Source: SIG607 sp036307305
GTDB taxonomy: Bacteria > Bacillota > Clostridia > Oscillospirales > Acutalibacteraceae
DNA length: 64,000 bases
Assembly (NCBI GenBank): GCA_036307305.1
Contig: JAXJXV010000010.1
Location: forward strand, 124,001-188,000
Reading direction: 5' to 3'
The position numbers and the translations under genes were made by a program. The notes under the pieces were generated by a model. That model searched no databases. It saw nothing but the letters and a program-made list of their open reading frames with translations, and was not told the origin of the DNA. Shown here piece after piece: positions 42,008-49,769 of the stretch. How positions within the stretch are numbered: the first letter of the stretch is position 1; each line of letters opens with the position of its first letter.

Positions 42008-42363
42008 TTATTCCACTCCTCTATATATTTTTTGATGTCACTTTCGGACATACCGTAGCTTTCAAGACTTTCAAAATACTGTTTTGTTTTTTCTCTTATA
42101 AGGTTACTGACAATTTGGTCGGCAACCGCCTTGTTGTCGGCAACGAACCAACCTGTACCTCTGACCGAATAGGTAAGCCCGGAGCTTTCAAGCCTTTCAA
42201 AAGCCTTTTGAACGGTGTTTGGATTGATTCCAAGCTCTACCGCTATTTCCCGTACAGAAGGCAGCTTTTCCTCGGTTTTCAGCCTTTGTGCAGAGATATC
42301 AGCGCATATAAGCTCGTATATCTGCGGACATATAGGCTTTCCTTTATCAATCTTTAAATTCAT
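42004..42363 (-). CDS. GntR-family regulator, YtrA subfamily
   Basis: 119 residues: an N-terminal winged helix (KLPSVREIAVELGINPNTVQKAFERLE) and a short C-terminal dimerisation tail with no effector domain. YtrA-type repressors control the linked ABC operon, often in response to cell-wall antibiotics. A perfect palindrome lies over its promoter. Confidence 0.92.
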   Translation of the reverse strand: MNLKIDKGKPICPQIYELICADISAQRLKTEEKLPSVREIAVELGINPNTVQKAFERLESSGLTYSVRGTGWFVADNKAVADQIVSNLIREKTKQYFESLESYGMSESDIKKYIEEWNK

Positions 42364-42376
42364 AGCTTCACTCCTT

Positions 42377-42402
42377 TATTGTATTACCTTACTAATACAA
42401 TA
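42377..42402. promoter_or_regulatory. Palindromic operator of the GntR-ABC operon
   Basis: Perfect 10-base arms TATTGTATTA / TAATACAATA with a 6-base spacer, overlapping the -10 and ending 14 bases before the GntR start. Confidence 0.8.
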
Positions 42403-42428
42403 ATACACTGTTTGCTGTGATTTGTCAA
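42400..42428 (-). promoter_or_regulatory. Promoter of the GntR-ABC operon
   Basis: Minus-strand TTGACA (42423-42428), 17 bases, TATTAT (42400-42405). Confidence 0.85.
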
Positions 42429-42430
42429 TA

Positions 42431-42465
42431 AAAAAATCTCAGTACGTTACGTACCGAGATTTTTA
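42431..42465 (-). terminator. nagA terminator
   Basis: On the minus strand CTCGGTACG/CGTACTGAG (one G-U pair) is flanked by A and T runs. Confidence 0.85.
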
Positions 42466-42473
42466 ACAGTGAA

Positions 42474-43592
42474 TTATTTTCCTTTTTTTAGCACTTTTAT
42501 AATGTTGAAATTTTCGTCAGCGATAACTAAATCTGCGTCCTTGCCTGTCTGCAGGGAACCTGTAAAACCGTCTATACCAAGCATTTTCGCGGGATTTAAG
42601 GATACTGCGTTGATTATCTCATTAAGAGGAATATTACTTGAATTCTTCACGTTGTTTACGCCTGTGTTAAGGTCAAGCATACTTCCTGCAATAGTGCCGT
42701 CGTCCAGTCTGCATTCAGCGCCTTTTTTGGTAACGTGTAAACCACCCTGAATATACTCGCCGTCAGGCATACCTGCAGGTCTTATGGAATCGGTAATAAA
42801 AATAAGCTTGTCGCCTTTAAGCGTATACACCGTATCGTAAAGGGCGGGGTGAACGTGAAAATTGTCGCAGATAAGCTCGGTATATACGCGCTTATCATTA
42901 AGAACGGCGGCGGGAAGTCCCGGTTCTCTGTGGGAAAGGGGAGAACAGGCGTTAAAAAGATGGGTGGTGTCGGTTGCACCCGCCTCTATGGCTTTTTGGG
43001 TTTGCTCATAGGTTGCATTGCTGTGACCCACAGCAACTCGGATACCCGCTTTTGTTACTGATTTTATAAATTCTTCGGCACCCTCAAGCTCGGGAGCGCA
43101 AATAACAAGACTTATAATATCCTTATTTTTTATTACTAAATCGGCATTTGGAAGCTGTAGCCATTCTTCCTTGTGAGCGCCTTTTTTGGCTTTGCTCAGG
43201 AATATGCCCTCTAAATATACACCAATAATTTCTGCACCCTTATGAAGCCTTTTAGCCTCTCTTACAGCGCTGAGAGCCTTTTCAAAGGTGGGCATATCAA
43301 CGGTACAAAGGGTGGGACACCAATGGGTAACACCTGTATTTAAAAGATGCTCGGAAATGGTAATAAGACCGTCAACACTTCCGTCCTCGGTATCGCAGTT
43401 CATACAGCCGTGAATATGAGTACTTATAAAGCCTGGGCATATATAATTTCCATCGGCTTCAATAACCTCTTTGTCTTTTAAGTCAACAGTATCTTCTTTT
43501 TCTATAAAACGTATTTTATCGTCAAAAGCAAGTACGTGATTTTCAAGTACGTTGTTTTCTGTAATGATTTTTCCGCCTTTTATATATTTCAT
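42474..43592 (-). CDS. nagA: N-acetylglucosamine-6-phosphate deacetylase
   Basis: 372 residues. Amidohydrolase fold with metal-binding ISTHIHGCMN, EGIFLSKAKKGAH, VGHSNATYE, HLFNACSPL and the catalytic Asp in FITDSIRPAGMPDG. It removes acetyl from GlcNAc-6-P during amino-sugar or peptidoglycan recycling. No nagB or PTS gene is adjacent, so it is a single-gene unit with its own promoter and terminator. Confidence 0.94.
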   Translation of the reverse strand: MKYIKGGKIITENNVLENHVLAFDDKIRFIEKEDTVDLKDKEVIEADGNYICPGFISTHIHGCMNCDTEDGSVDGLITISEHLLNTGVTHWCPTLCTVDMPTFEKALSAVREAKRLHKGAEIIGVYLEGIFLSKAKKGAHKEEWLQLPNADLVIKNKDIISLVICAPELEGAEEFIKSVTKAGIRVAVGHSNATYEQTQKAIEAGATDTTHLFNACSPLSHREPGLPAAVLNDKRVYTELICDNFHVHPALYDTVYTLKGDKLIFITDSIRPAGMPDGEYIQGGLHVTKKGAECRLDDGTIAGSMLDLNTGVNNVKNSSNIPLNEIINAVSLNPAKMLGIDGFTGSLQTGKDADLVIADENFNIIKVLKKGK

Positions 43593-43620
43593 AAGCTTCC
43601 TCCCAATCTTTGTAAGTTAA

Positions 43621-43649
43621 ATTATATCACTTATGCCTAAAAAAGTCTA
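43621..43649 (-). promoter_or_regulatory. nagA promoter
   Basis: Minus-strand TAGACT (43644-43649), 17 bases, TATAAT (43621-43626). Confidence 0.7.
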
Positions 43650-43657
43650 TATTATAC

Positions 43658-43685
43658 TTGAAACTGCTGAAAAATATGGTACAAT
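43658..43685 (+). promoter_or_regulatory. pduL promoter
   Basis: TTGAAA (43658-43663), 16 bases, TACAAT (43680-43685), back to back with the nagA promoter. Confidence 0.6.
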
Positions 43686-43721
43686 ATAATAGTAAAAAAT
43701 AAATTAAAAGGAAGTATTTTT

Positions 43722-44297
43722 ATGAAAAAGACAGTTTTGGTAGAAATTTCTGCCCATCACGTTCACGTAAGTGAGGCTGACCTTGAAATTCTTTTCGGTA
43801 AAGGTCATAAGCTTACTAATAAGAAAGACCTTTCTCAGCCTGGTCAGTTTGCCTGTGAAGAGAGAGTAACCGTTGTAGGACCTAAGAGAGAAATTAAGGG
43901 TGTATCCATTCTCGGTCCCTGCCGTCCTCAGACTCAGGTTGAGATTTCTCTTACCGAAGCAAGAAGCATCGGCGTTTCTGCTCCTATCCGTGAATCAGGC
44001 GACCTCGCAGGTAGCCCAGGATGTAAGCTTGTTGGTCCTTGCGGTGAGGTTGAAATTACTGAGGGTGTAATCGCTGCTAAACGCCATATACATATGACAC
44101 CTGCTGATGCTGAAAAATACGGTATTGTAGATAAGCAGATTGTTTCTGTTAAGATTCCTACCGAGGGCAGAGCCCTTATTTTCGACGACGTTGTTGCCAG
44201 AGTAAGCCCAAGCTACGCTCTTGCTATGCATCTTGATACCGATGAGGCAAACGCTGCCGCAATCCCAGGTTCCTGTGAGGGTGAAATAATTGGCTAA
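43722..44297 (+). CDS. pduL: Phosphate propanoyltransferase (PduL-type phosphotransacylase)
   Basis: 191 residues. It contains the two half-barrel motifs with zinc ligands: SAHHVHVS at the N-terminus and KRHIHM in the middle, plus the late MHLDTDEANAA. It converts acyl-CoA and phosphate to acyl phosphate. There is no encapsulation peptide and no microcompartment gene nearby, so it probably acts in the cytosol as a Pta substitute, e.g. in acetate formation. It overlaps hemW by 8 bases. Confidence 0.93.
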   Translation: MKKTVLVEISAHHVHVSEADLEILFGKGHKLTNKKDLSQPGQFACEERVTVVGPKREIKGVSILGPCRPQTQVEISLTEARSIGVSAPIRESGDLAGSPGCKLVGPCGEVEITEGVIAAKRHIHMTPADAEKYGIVDKQIVSVKIPTEGRALIFDDVVARVSPSYALAMHLDTDEANAAAIPGSCEGEIIG

Positions 44298-45417
44298 GCC
44301 AATAGGGGTTTATATTCATATACCCTTTTGCGTAAAGCGTTGCGCTTACTGTGATTTTTATACTGCAATAATGCACGGTGGGACAGTGGCGGATTACGTA
44401 AAAAAGCTTAAAGAGGAAATTTATCGGTGGGGTGAAACTTTGTGTCGCCCTGCCGATACTGTGTATTTCGGAGGCGGAACGCCGTCGGCTTTGTCGGCAG
44501 AAGTTTTAGCAGAACTTCTTTTTTGCGTAAAGGAAGCGTTTTATGTATATAATGACGCTGAAATAACCGTAGAGGTAAATCCTGAGAATGTAGATAAGCA
44601 TTATTTGAAAAAGCTTAAAAATGCGGGATTTAACCGACTTTCAATAGGTGTGCAGTCTCTTGACGACGGTGCGCTTAAAATGCTTGGAAGAGGTCACAAC
44701 AGCGAGAAAGCAGTAGACGTATTTAAATCGGCAAGACAGGTAGGCTTTGATAATATATCGGTTGACCTTATGTGTGCGCTTCCTTTATGTAATAGCGCTG
44801 ACTGTACTGAAAGCGCGAAAAAAATACTTTCTCTCTGTCCCGAACATATCTCCTGCTATATGCTTATTCTTGAAGAAAAAACGGCGCTTTACGCTAATAA
44901 AGATAAGTATTCATTTCCAAGTGAAGAGTCTGTAGCAAAGGAATACCTTGAATTAGCAAGGCTTTTCTCACAAAACGGGTACGAGCATTATGAGATTTCC
45001 AATTTTACTAAAGCAGGAAAAGAAAGCTGTCATAACAAAAAATATTGGTTGGGAGCTGAGTATATAGGAATAGGTCCCTCTGCCTATTCCTTTGTTGACG
45101 GTAAGCGTTTTCATTATGAAAATGATTTAAGAGGCTTTATAAAAAATCCCATTACGGCGGACGACGGAACGGGCGGAGATTTTGAGGAATATATTATGCT
45201 CAGTCTTCGTCTGAAAGAGGGACTGACAGAGAATAACATAAAAGAAAAGTATAATAAAAAATTTTCCCAAAAGTTTTATTTAAAAGCACGGCAGTATGAA
45301 AAGGAAGGTCTTGCGATTTTTAAAGACGGAAGATTCTTTTTGACAAGAGAGGGAATGCTGCTTTCAAATACTCTTATCTGTGAAATGAGTGAGGATGAGC
45401 TTTATGAAGACCTATAA
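44290..45417 (+). CDS. hemW: HemW-like radical SAM heme chaperone
   Basis: 375 residues from a TTG start that overlaps pduL. The radical-SAM cluster motif CVKRCAYC (CX3CX2C) and GGGTPS SAM-binding motif are present, and the C-terminal HemW domain follows. It belongs to the family often mis-named coproporphyrinogen III oxidase; HemW transfers heme and lacks the extra residues of HemN. It overlaps the next gene by 14 bases. Confidence 0.9.
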   Translation: MAKPIGVYIHIPFCVKRCAYCDFYTAIMHGGTVADYVKKLKEEIYRWGETLCRPADTVYFGGGTPSALSAEVLAELLFCVKEAFYVYNDAEITVEVNPENVDKHYLKKLKNAGFNRLSIGVQSLDDGALKMLGRGHNSEKAVDVFKSARQVGFDNISVDLMCALPLCNSADCTESAKKILSLCPEHISCYMLILEEKTALYANKDKYSFPSEESVAKEYLELARLFSQNGYEHYEISNFTKAGKESCHNKKYWLGAEYIGIGPSAYSFVDGKRFHYENDLRGFIKNPITADDGTGGDFEEYIMLSLRLKEGLTENNIKEKYNKKFSQKFYLKARQYEKEGLAIFKDGRFFLTREGMLLSNTLICEMSEDELYEDL

Positions 45418-46006
45418 AATTTATCTTATAAGACACGGAGCTACCGACGGAAATGCAAGAGGCGAATACATCGGTGTTACCGATTTACCTTTATCTATAA
45501 GCGGTACGGCCGCACTTGCTAACCTTAAAGAAAAAATTGAATACCCGCAGGTTGAAAAGGTCTATACAAGTCCCCTTCTTCGTTGCAGACAGACAGCCAA
45601 CGTTCTTTATCCAAACATAGAGGCTGAAAATATAGATAATCTTATGGAATATAATTTTGGTGAATTCGAGGGAAAAAGCGCCGTTCAGTTAGAAAGCGAC
45701 CCTGACTTCTTTAAATGGACGTCAGGTCAGATTTCATCTCCTCCGGGTGGTGAGGATTCCACTGAGTTTGCTAAAAGAATCTGTCTTGGCTTCCGAGAGG
45801 TTGTGGAGGATATGATGGCTAACGGTATTCATAAATCAGCAGTAATAATGCACGGCGGAGCTATAATGACCCTTTTGTCCTGTTGCGCGGTACCAAGACG
45901 CAGAAGTCTTGAATGGACGAGTGATTTCGGCAGAGGCTACAGCGTTATAGTTACACCCAGTCTGTACCACAGTAACGGAATTATTGAGGTCTATGAAGAA
46001 ATATAA
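45404..46006 (+). CDS. Histidine phosphatase family protein (phosphoglycerate-mutase-like)
   Basis: 200 residues from the ATG at 45404, which has gagg 9 bases upstream. LIRHGATDGN carries the phospho-accepting His; the second catalytic His is in VIMHGGAIMTLL. Resembles CobC/alpha-ribazole phosphatase or a broad phosphatase; no cobalamin genes are nearby, so the substrate is open. Confidence 0.87.
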   Translation: MKTYKIYLIRHGATDGNARGEYIGVTDLPLSISGTAALANLKEKIEYPQVEKVYTSPLLRCRQTANVLYPNIEAENIDNLMEYNFGEFEGKSAVQLESDPDFFKWTSGQISSPPGGEDSTEFAKRICLGFREVVEDMMANGIHKSAVIMHGGAIMTLLSCCAVPRRRSLEWTSDFGRGYSVIVTPSLYHSNGIIEVYEEI

Positions 46007-46009
46007 ATA

Positions 46010-46042
46010 AAAAGGATACATTCTCCTGAATGTATCCTTTTT
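46010..46042. terminator. Bidirectional terminator between the phosphatase and GH16 genes
   Basis: A 14-bp stem AAAAGGATACATTC / GAATGTATCCTTTT around TCCT. Confidence 0.92.
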
Positions 46043-46045
46043 TTA

Positions 46046-46867
46046 TTATTTCTCGCGTTTGGTAAGGTATTTATCCTCGCTCATATCGTACAGTTCGCCA
46101 TCTTCGTTCTGATAAAGTCTTATATAGTCAATACAGAATTCAATAGGCTCTGTTCTGTTGTCGTCAGGAGGAGCAACGGCAGCGTTACCGTAAGCCATAC
46201 TGAAGAGGAAATAGATAGGAGTATGACAAAGCTTAAACATTGGATTGGTTATGTCTATACGGCAGTGACATTCTCCGTCAACAAGGAATTCTACGTATTC
46301 GGGAGTCCAGAGATAACCGAATCTGTGGAACTTATCACTGAAGCGTTCGCCGTTTTCCAGAATCTTTTGCTTTGGATAGTTGTTACCGTCAAGAAAATTT
46401 TGGCGGTGAATCATATTATAATTTCTGTCTGCCCACCAGCCGTGAATATTACTTGCGATTCTTGTGTCGTCACCGAACATCTCGCAAACGTCAATTTCAG
46501 AGTTTACGTTAGCGCTTTTATGGTCGGATTTCATCCAGAAACCCATCCATATTCCAGGACCAGCAACGGCAATTTTTGCACGTGCTTCGGCATAACCGTA
46601 TTTATAACAGAAATTTTTAACCTGTACGATACCGCAGTTATAACGCTTTTTGCCTTCTTCATCCTCGTCAATAGAGCCTTTGATAACCATACAGGAGTCT
46701 TTTGTGAAGATGTTTTTGGGATTTCTCCAACAAGTACGGTCAAAATGGCCTTTTTGTTTTACGTCTCGTCTTTCCCAAACCTGCGGGTCGAGGTCTTCAC
46801 CGTCAAAATGGTCTTCAAATACTACTTTGTAGCCGTTTTTAAGTAATTCGTCATGGGATACGTTCAT
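46046..46867 (-). CDS. GH16-family glycoside hydrolase without signal peptide
   Basis: 273 residues. The beta-jelly-roll fold and GH16 signature EIDVCE (Glu124, Asp126, Glu129) are complete, so it should be catalytically competent on beta-1,3- or beta-1,3/1,4-glucan-type substrates. There is no N-terminal signal, although most GH16 enzymes are secreted; a cytosolic enzyme would process imported oligosaccharides. It is 2 bases downstream of a degenerate paralogue. Confidence 0.88.
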   Translation of the reverse strand: MNVSHDELLKNGYKVVFEDHFDGEDLDPQVWERRDVKQKGHFDRTCWRNPKNIFTKDSCMVIKGSIDEDEEGKKRYNCGIVQVKNFCYKYGYAEARAKIAVAGPGIWMGFWMKSDHKSANVNSEIDVCEMFGDDTRIASNIHGWWADRNYNMIHRQNFLDGNNYPKQKILENGERFSDKFHRFGYLWTPEYVEFLVDGECHCRIDITNPMFKLCHTPIYFLFSMAYGNAAVAPPDDNRTEPIEFCIDYIRLYQNEDGELYDMSEDKYLTKREK

Positions 46868-46869
46868 AA

Positions 46870-47655
46870 TTATACCTCCTCGTAGAACTTGATATATTCT
46901 ACTTCCATACAGCAGGGCAATACTGTTTCTTCGTTACAGGCTTCGGTACGGGGAAGATTTGCGCCTAACATCAGAGCAATTTCGCCCTCACAGTCGAAAA
47001 CGGTGAACATAGGATGGTCAATATCAATTCTGAAGCACTCAACACCGTCCATATAGAAAATAGCGTCTATATCGGTTTTTTCGTAACCGAAAATATGCCA
47101 ATCGTTTGACAGAGGTTCGTCGTTATCCATTGTAGGATAAAAGCTTGGCCAACGCTGAGCGCCTGAGTGCAGGTACTCGTTTCTGTGTTCTCCATGCTCG
47201 TCAAAATAATAAGCAAAGAGAGCAAAAGAGTTTTTGCCTTTATCGTTAATACCTTTGATTTGACCGAAAATCTCGTCGGTATGGGCAACTCCGTTTCTGC
47301 CTTTAACCATAATTTTTGACCAGATACCAGGCATAGAAGCAGGAAGCTTTGCTTTGACCTCTAAAAGACCTTTGCCGAATTTTCTGCCGTGGTACTGTAA
47401 TGATGCGCCGCAGTATCCAATATCGTCTTTTTGAGCCTTTAAAATCAGTTTACCGTTACTGAACTCTACGTTTTCTTTTACAAAGCGAACGTATGTATCG
47501 GCGCGTACGGTATCGGCGTTGGTGCGTACAAAATCAGGAATTACTTCATCTGACTCAGCTTTTTTCAAAACAAGTTCGTCAACCTCAAAGATTTCCCAGT
47601 TCTCAGCACCGTTTTGAAAATTTTCTTCAAAAGTTAGCTTGTATTTTTCGTTCAA
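46870..47655 (-). CDS. GH16-fold protein with degenerate catalytic motif
   Basis: 261 residues from a TTG at 47655 that has aaggag 8 bases upstream; a GTG at 47664 overlaps the Shine-Dalgarno. Strands align with its downstream neighbour (for example the C-terminal FRIDIDHPMFTVFD against CRIDITNPMFKLCH). The expected ExDxxE site reads DEIFGQ (about residues 127-132): the nucleophile Glu aligns with Asp, the helper Asp with Ile and the acid/base Glu with Gln. It is probably inactive or lectin-like, or uses a different mechanism. No signal peptide. Confidence 0.8.
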   Translation of the reverse strand: MNEKYKLTFEENFQNGAENWEIFEVDELVLKKAESDEVIPDFVRTNADTVRADTYVRFVKENVEFSNGKLILKAQKDDIGYCGASLQYHGRKFGKGLLEVKAKLPASMPGIWSKIMVKGRNGVAHTDEIFGQIKGINDKGKNSFALFAYYFDEHGEHRNEYLHSGAQRWPSFYPTMDNDEPLSNDWHIFGYEKTDIDAIFYMDGVECFRIDIDHPMFTVFDCEGEIALMLGANLPRTEACNEETVLPCCMEVEYIKFYEEV

Positions 47656-47684
47656 GGTTATCACTCCTTATAATTGATAAGTGA

Positions 47685-47713
47685 AGTATATCATTTAACT
47701 TACCTTAATACAA
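47685..47713 (-). promoter_or_regulatory. Promoter of the GH16 pair
   Basis: Minus-strand TTGTAT (47708-47713), 17 bases, TATACT (47685-47690). Confidence 0.7.
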
Positions 47714-47736
47714 TGGAGAAAACAGACTTTTTTGGA

Positions 47737-47776
47737 TAATCGGTAAAAAAGAACCCTCGCTCTGACGAGCGAGGGG
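47737..47776 (-). terminator. Terminator of the small-protein gene
   Basis: A 9-bp stem CCCTCGCTC / GAGCGAGGG (47754-47775), followed on the minus strand by TTCTTTTTT. Confidence 0.88.
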
Positions 47777-47794
47777 AGGAAGAGAATGTAATTG

Positions 47795-47986
47795 TTAAAA
47801 GATTTTCCCAGACTTCTTTTCTTTTTCGGCAAGACCCTGCGCAATTGCCGGATAATCATTTAAGGTATCAGCAGTTGGTTGAATCTCATAGGTTCCGTAC
47901 TTATTAATGAGTTCTGAAACATTTTCCGGTTGGTCAATAATCGGTATAGAAGAAATTTCGGTTTTAATATCTTTTTTATTTTTCAT
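47795..47986 (-). CDS. Small hydrophilic protein of unknown function
   Basis: 63 residues from the ATG at 47986 behind ggaaggtga; an in-frame ATG 33 bases upstream has no RBS. The sequence is charged, without cysteines, signal or membrane segment, and has a distinctive centre KYGTYEIQPTADTLNDYPAIA. It has its own promoter, a short leader and a strong terminator, so it appears to be a genuine, well-expressed gene. It might be a spore or stress small protein, or a peptide precursor; there is no maturase nearby, so I do not assign a role. Confidence 0.7.
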   Translation of the reverse strand: MKNKKDIKTEISSIPIIDQPENVSELINKYGTYEIQPTADTLNDYPAIAQGLAEKEKKSGKIF

Positions 47987-48008
47987 ATCATTCACCTTCC
48001 ACGCTAAT

Positions 48009-48038
48009 ATTGTAGGCAAAAGAGAAAATAATACTCAA
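48009..48038 (-). promoter_or_regulatory. Promoter of the small-protein gene
   Basis: Minus-strand TTGAGT (48033-48038), 18 bases, TACAAT (48009-48014), about 20 bases upstream of the ATG. Confidence 0.55.
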
Positions 48039-48054
48039 AGAAGATTTTACCAAA

Positions 48055-49020
48055 TTATTTAATTTTATAACCGAAAATTTCCTCTGCAAACCATACGCTG
48101 TCAAGAGCAAAGGTTTTGTCTTTTAAGTAATTCAGTATATCGGCGTCGCTTTCAAAGGAAAAGGTCAGCTTATAAGAATAAAGCGCCTGTTTTGTAAAGC
48201 CCAATTTTTTATCCTCTTTAAGACTGCCGTATTTGCCGTCACCAAGCAGAGCGTGACCGATTGACGCCATATGTGCGCGAATCTGATGAGTTCTGCCTGT
48301 GAGCAACTGTATTTCAAGTAATGAAAGATTGTTCTTTACGGCAAGTGTTTTGTAATACGTTCTGATAGAAAGATTATTATCCGTTTTTTTCTTTTGCAGA
48401 TAAACCTTGTTTTTATCCTGATTTTTTTCCAAAAAGCCTTCAAGCAAGGCCTCTTTTTCTTTTGGAATTCCGTGAACTACCGTAAGATAACGTTTATCAA
48501 TCTCGCGGGTTTTTATTTTATCGCAGAGAATTCTGAGTGCTGCGGCGTTTTTTGCAGCGATTACTATTCCGCCTGTGTTGCGGTCAATTCGGTTAGCAAG
48601 AGATGGCTTGAAAGAATTTTCACTTTCGGGGTTGTATTCGCCTTTTTCATAAAGATATTTTTGTATTCTCGTAATAAGGGTGTCGTTGTATTCGTTTTCA
48701 TCAGGGTGAGAAAGAAGTCCCTGAGGCTTGTTAGCGAGAAGAATATTCTCGTCCTCATATACAATATTAAGCTTGTCACTTGCAGACATAAAATCGTATT
48801 TTGGTTCTTTACTGCCAAAAAATTCATCGGAAATGAAAGCGCAGATTTTATCGCCTTCGCAAAGTCTTGTGTTTATCTCAGCCCTTTTTCCGTTAACCTT
48901 AATATGTTTAGTACGGATATATTTATACATAAGGGTGGTGGGAAGCAACGGCATAGCCTTTGATATGAATTTGTCAAGACGCTGACCTGCATCGTTGCTT
49001 TTTATAATAAATTCTTTCAT
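48055..49020 (-). CDS. RluA-family pseudouridine synthase
   Basis: 321 residues from the ATG at 49020 (aaggtgatttt RBS); the frame continues upstream across a region overlapping radC and is not coding there. An N-terminal S4-like RNA-binding part (AGQRLDKFISKAMP...KHIKVNGKRA) is followed by the catalytic motif ANRIDRNTGGIVIAAK, whose Asp is the nucleophile. It modifies rRNA or tRNA uridines; the exact site is unknown. Confidence 0.92.
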   Translation of the reverse strand: MKEFIIKSNDAGQRLDKFISKAMPLLPTTLMYKYIRTKHIKVNGKRAEINTRLCEGDKICAFISDEFFGSKEPKYDFMSASDKLNIVYEDENILLANKPQGLLSHPDENEYNDTLITRIQKYLYEKGEYNPESENSFKPSLANRIDRNTGGIVIAAKNAAALRILCDKIKTREIDKRYLTVVHGIPKEKEALLEGFLEKNQDKNKVYLQKKKTDNNLSIRTYYKTLAVKNNLSLLEIQLLTGRTHQIRAHMASIGHALLGDGKYGSLKEDKKLGFTKQALYSYKLTFSFESDADILNYLKDKTFALDSVWFAEEIFGYKIK

Positions 49021-49029
49021 AAAATCACC

Positions 49030-49058
49030 TTGAAATAAATGGAAAAAAGTATTAAAAT
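49030..49058 (+). promoter_or_regulatory. radC promoter
   Basis: TTGAAA (49030-49035), 17 bases, TAAAAT (49053-49058). Confidence 0.6.
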
Positions 49059-49085
49059 AATATAAAACATCAAAGAGGTAAAATA

Positions 49086-49769
49086 ATGGGAATTCACGAC
49101 GGACATAGGGAGAGAATGCTGACAAAATACTTTGAAAGCGGCTTTTCCGTATTTGAGGAACACGAAAAGCTTGAAATAATACTTTATTATTCTGTGCCCA
49201 GAAGAAATACAAATGAGTTAGCGCACGAACTGCTTAGTAAGTATCATACTATAGCACAGGTAATGGATGCGCCTCCTAAAGAGCTTTTGAAGTTTAAAGG
49301 CGTAACAAAGCGTACGGTACAGTATTTTAAACTAATTAAGGATACCTACTGTCTTTATTTGCTTGAAAAGAGCAACGAAAAAACCTTTATGACTACGGTA
49401 GATGAGTACGGTACTTATTTTATGCTTTATTTCGCCACAGTTTCGGAAGAACAAATGGTGATGCTCAGCCTTGATAACAGAGGGAAGAAGTTAGGAATTG
49501 ACGTGATTGCAAAAGGTGATATAGCAACGGTTAATTTGAATACAAGAGAAATTATAGTAAAAGCACTTAACAGACATTGTACGGAGGTTGTTGTGTGCCA
49601 TAATCATCCCGGTGGAATCGCTCTGCCGTCAAAGGGCGATATTGAAGCAACAAAGCTTTTAAAGGAAACTCTTTTAAATATTGGAGTCAGACTGCGGGAC
49701 CACTATATAGTAACGAAAGAGGATTACTGTACAATGCGCAATCAAAAGGATTGTAAATATTTATTTTAA
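49086..49769 (+). CDS. radC: RadC family JAB-domain protein
   Basis: 227 residues. An N-terminal helix-hairpin-helix-like part is followed by a JAB/MPN domain whose metal motif CHNHPGGIALPSKGD (HxH...S..D) is intact. RadC's role is uncertain; it is not a proven repair protein. Its stop overlaps the stop of the convergent gene. Confidence 0.9.
   Translation: MGIHDGHRERMLTKYFESGFSVFEEHEKLEIILYYSVPRRNTNELAHELLSKYHTIAQVMDAPPKELLKFKGVTKRTVQYFKLIKDTYCLYLLEKSNEKTFMTTVDEYGTYFMLYFATVSEEQMVMLSLDNRGKKLGIDVIAKGDIATVNLNTREIIVKALNRHCTEVVVCHNHPGGIALPSKGDIEATKLLKETLLNIGVRLRDHYIVTKEDYCTMRNQKDCKYLF

Noticed and set aside
43722..44297. PduL as part of a microcompartment locus
   Set aside because: No shell protein genes nearby and no N-terminal encapsulation peptide.
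49021..49212. N-terminal extension of the pseudouridine synthase
   Set aside because: It overlaps radC in antisense and its promoter; the ATG at 49020 has a Shine-Dalgarno and starts the S4-like domain.
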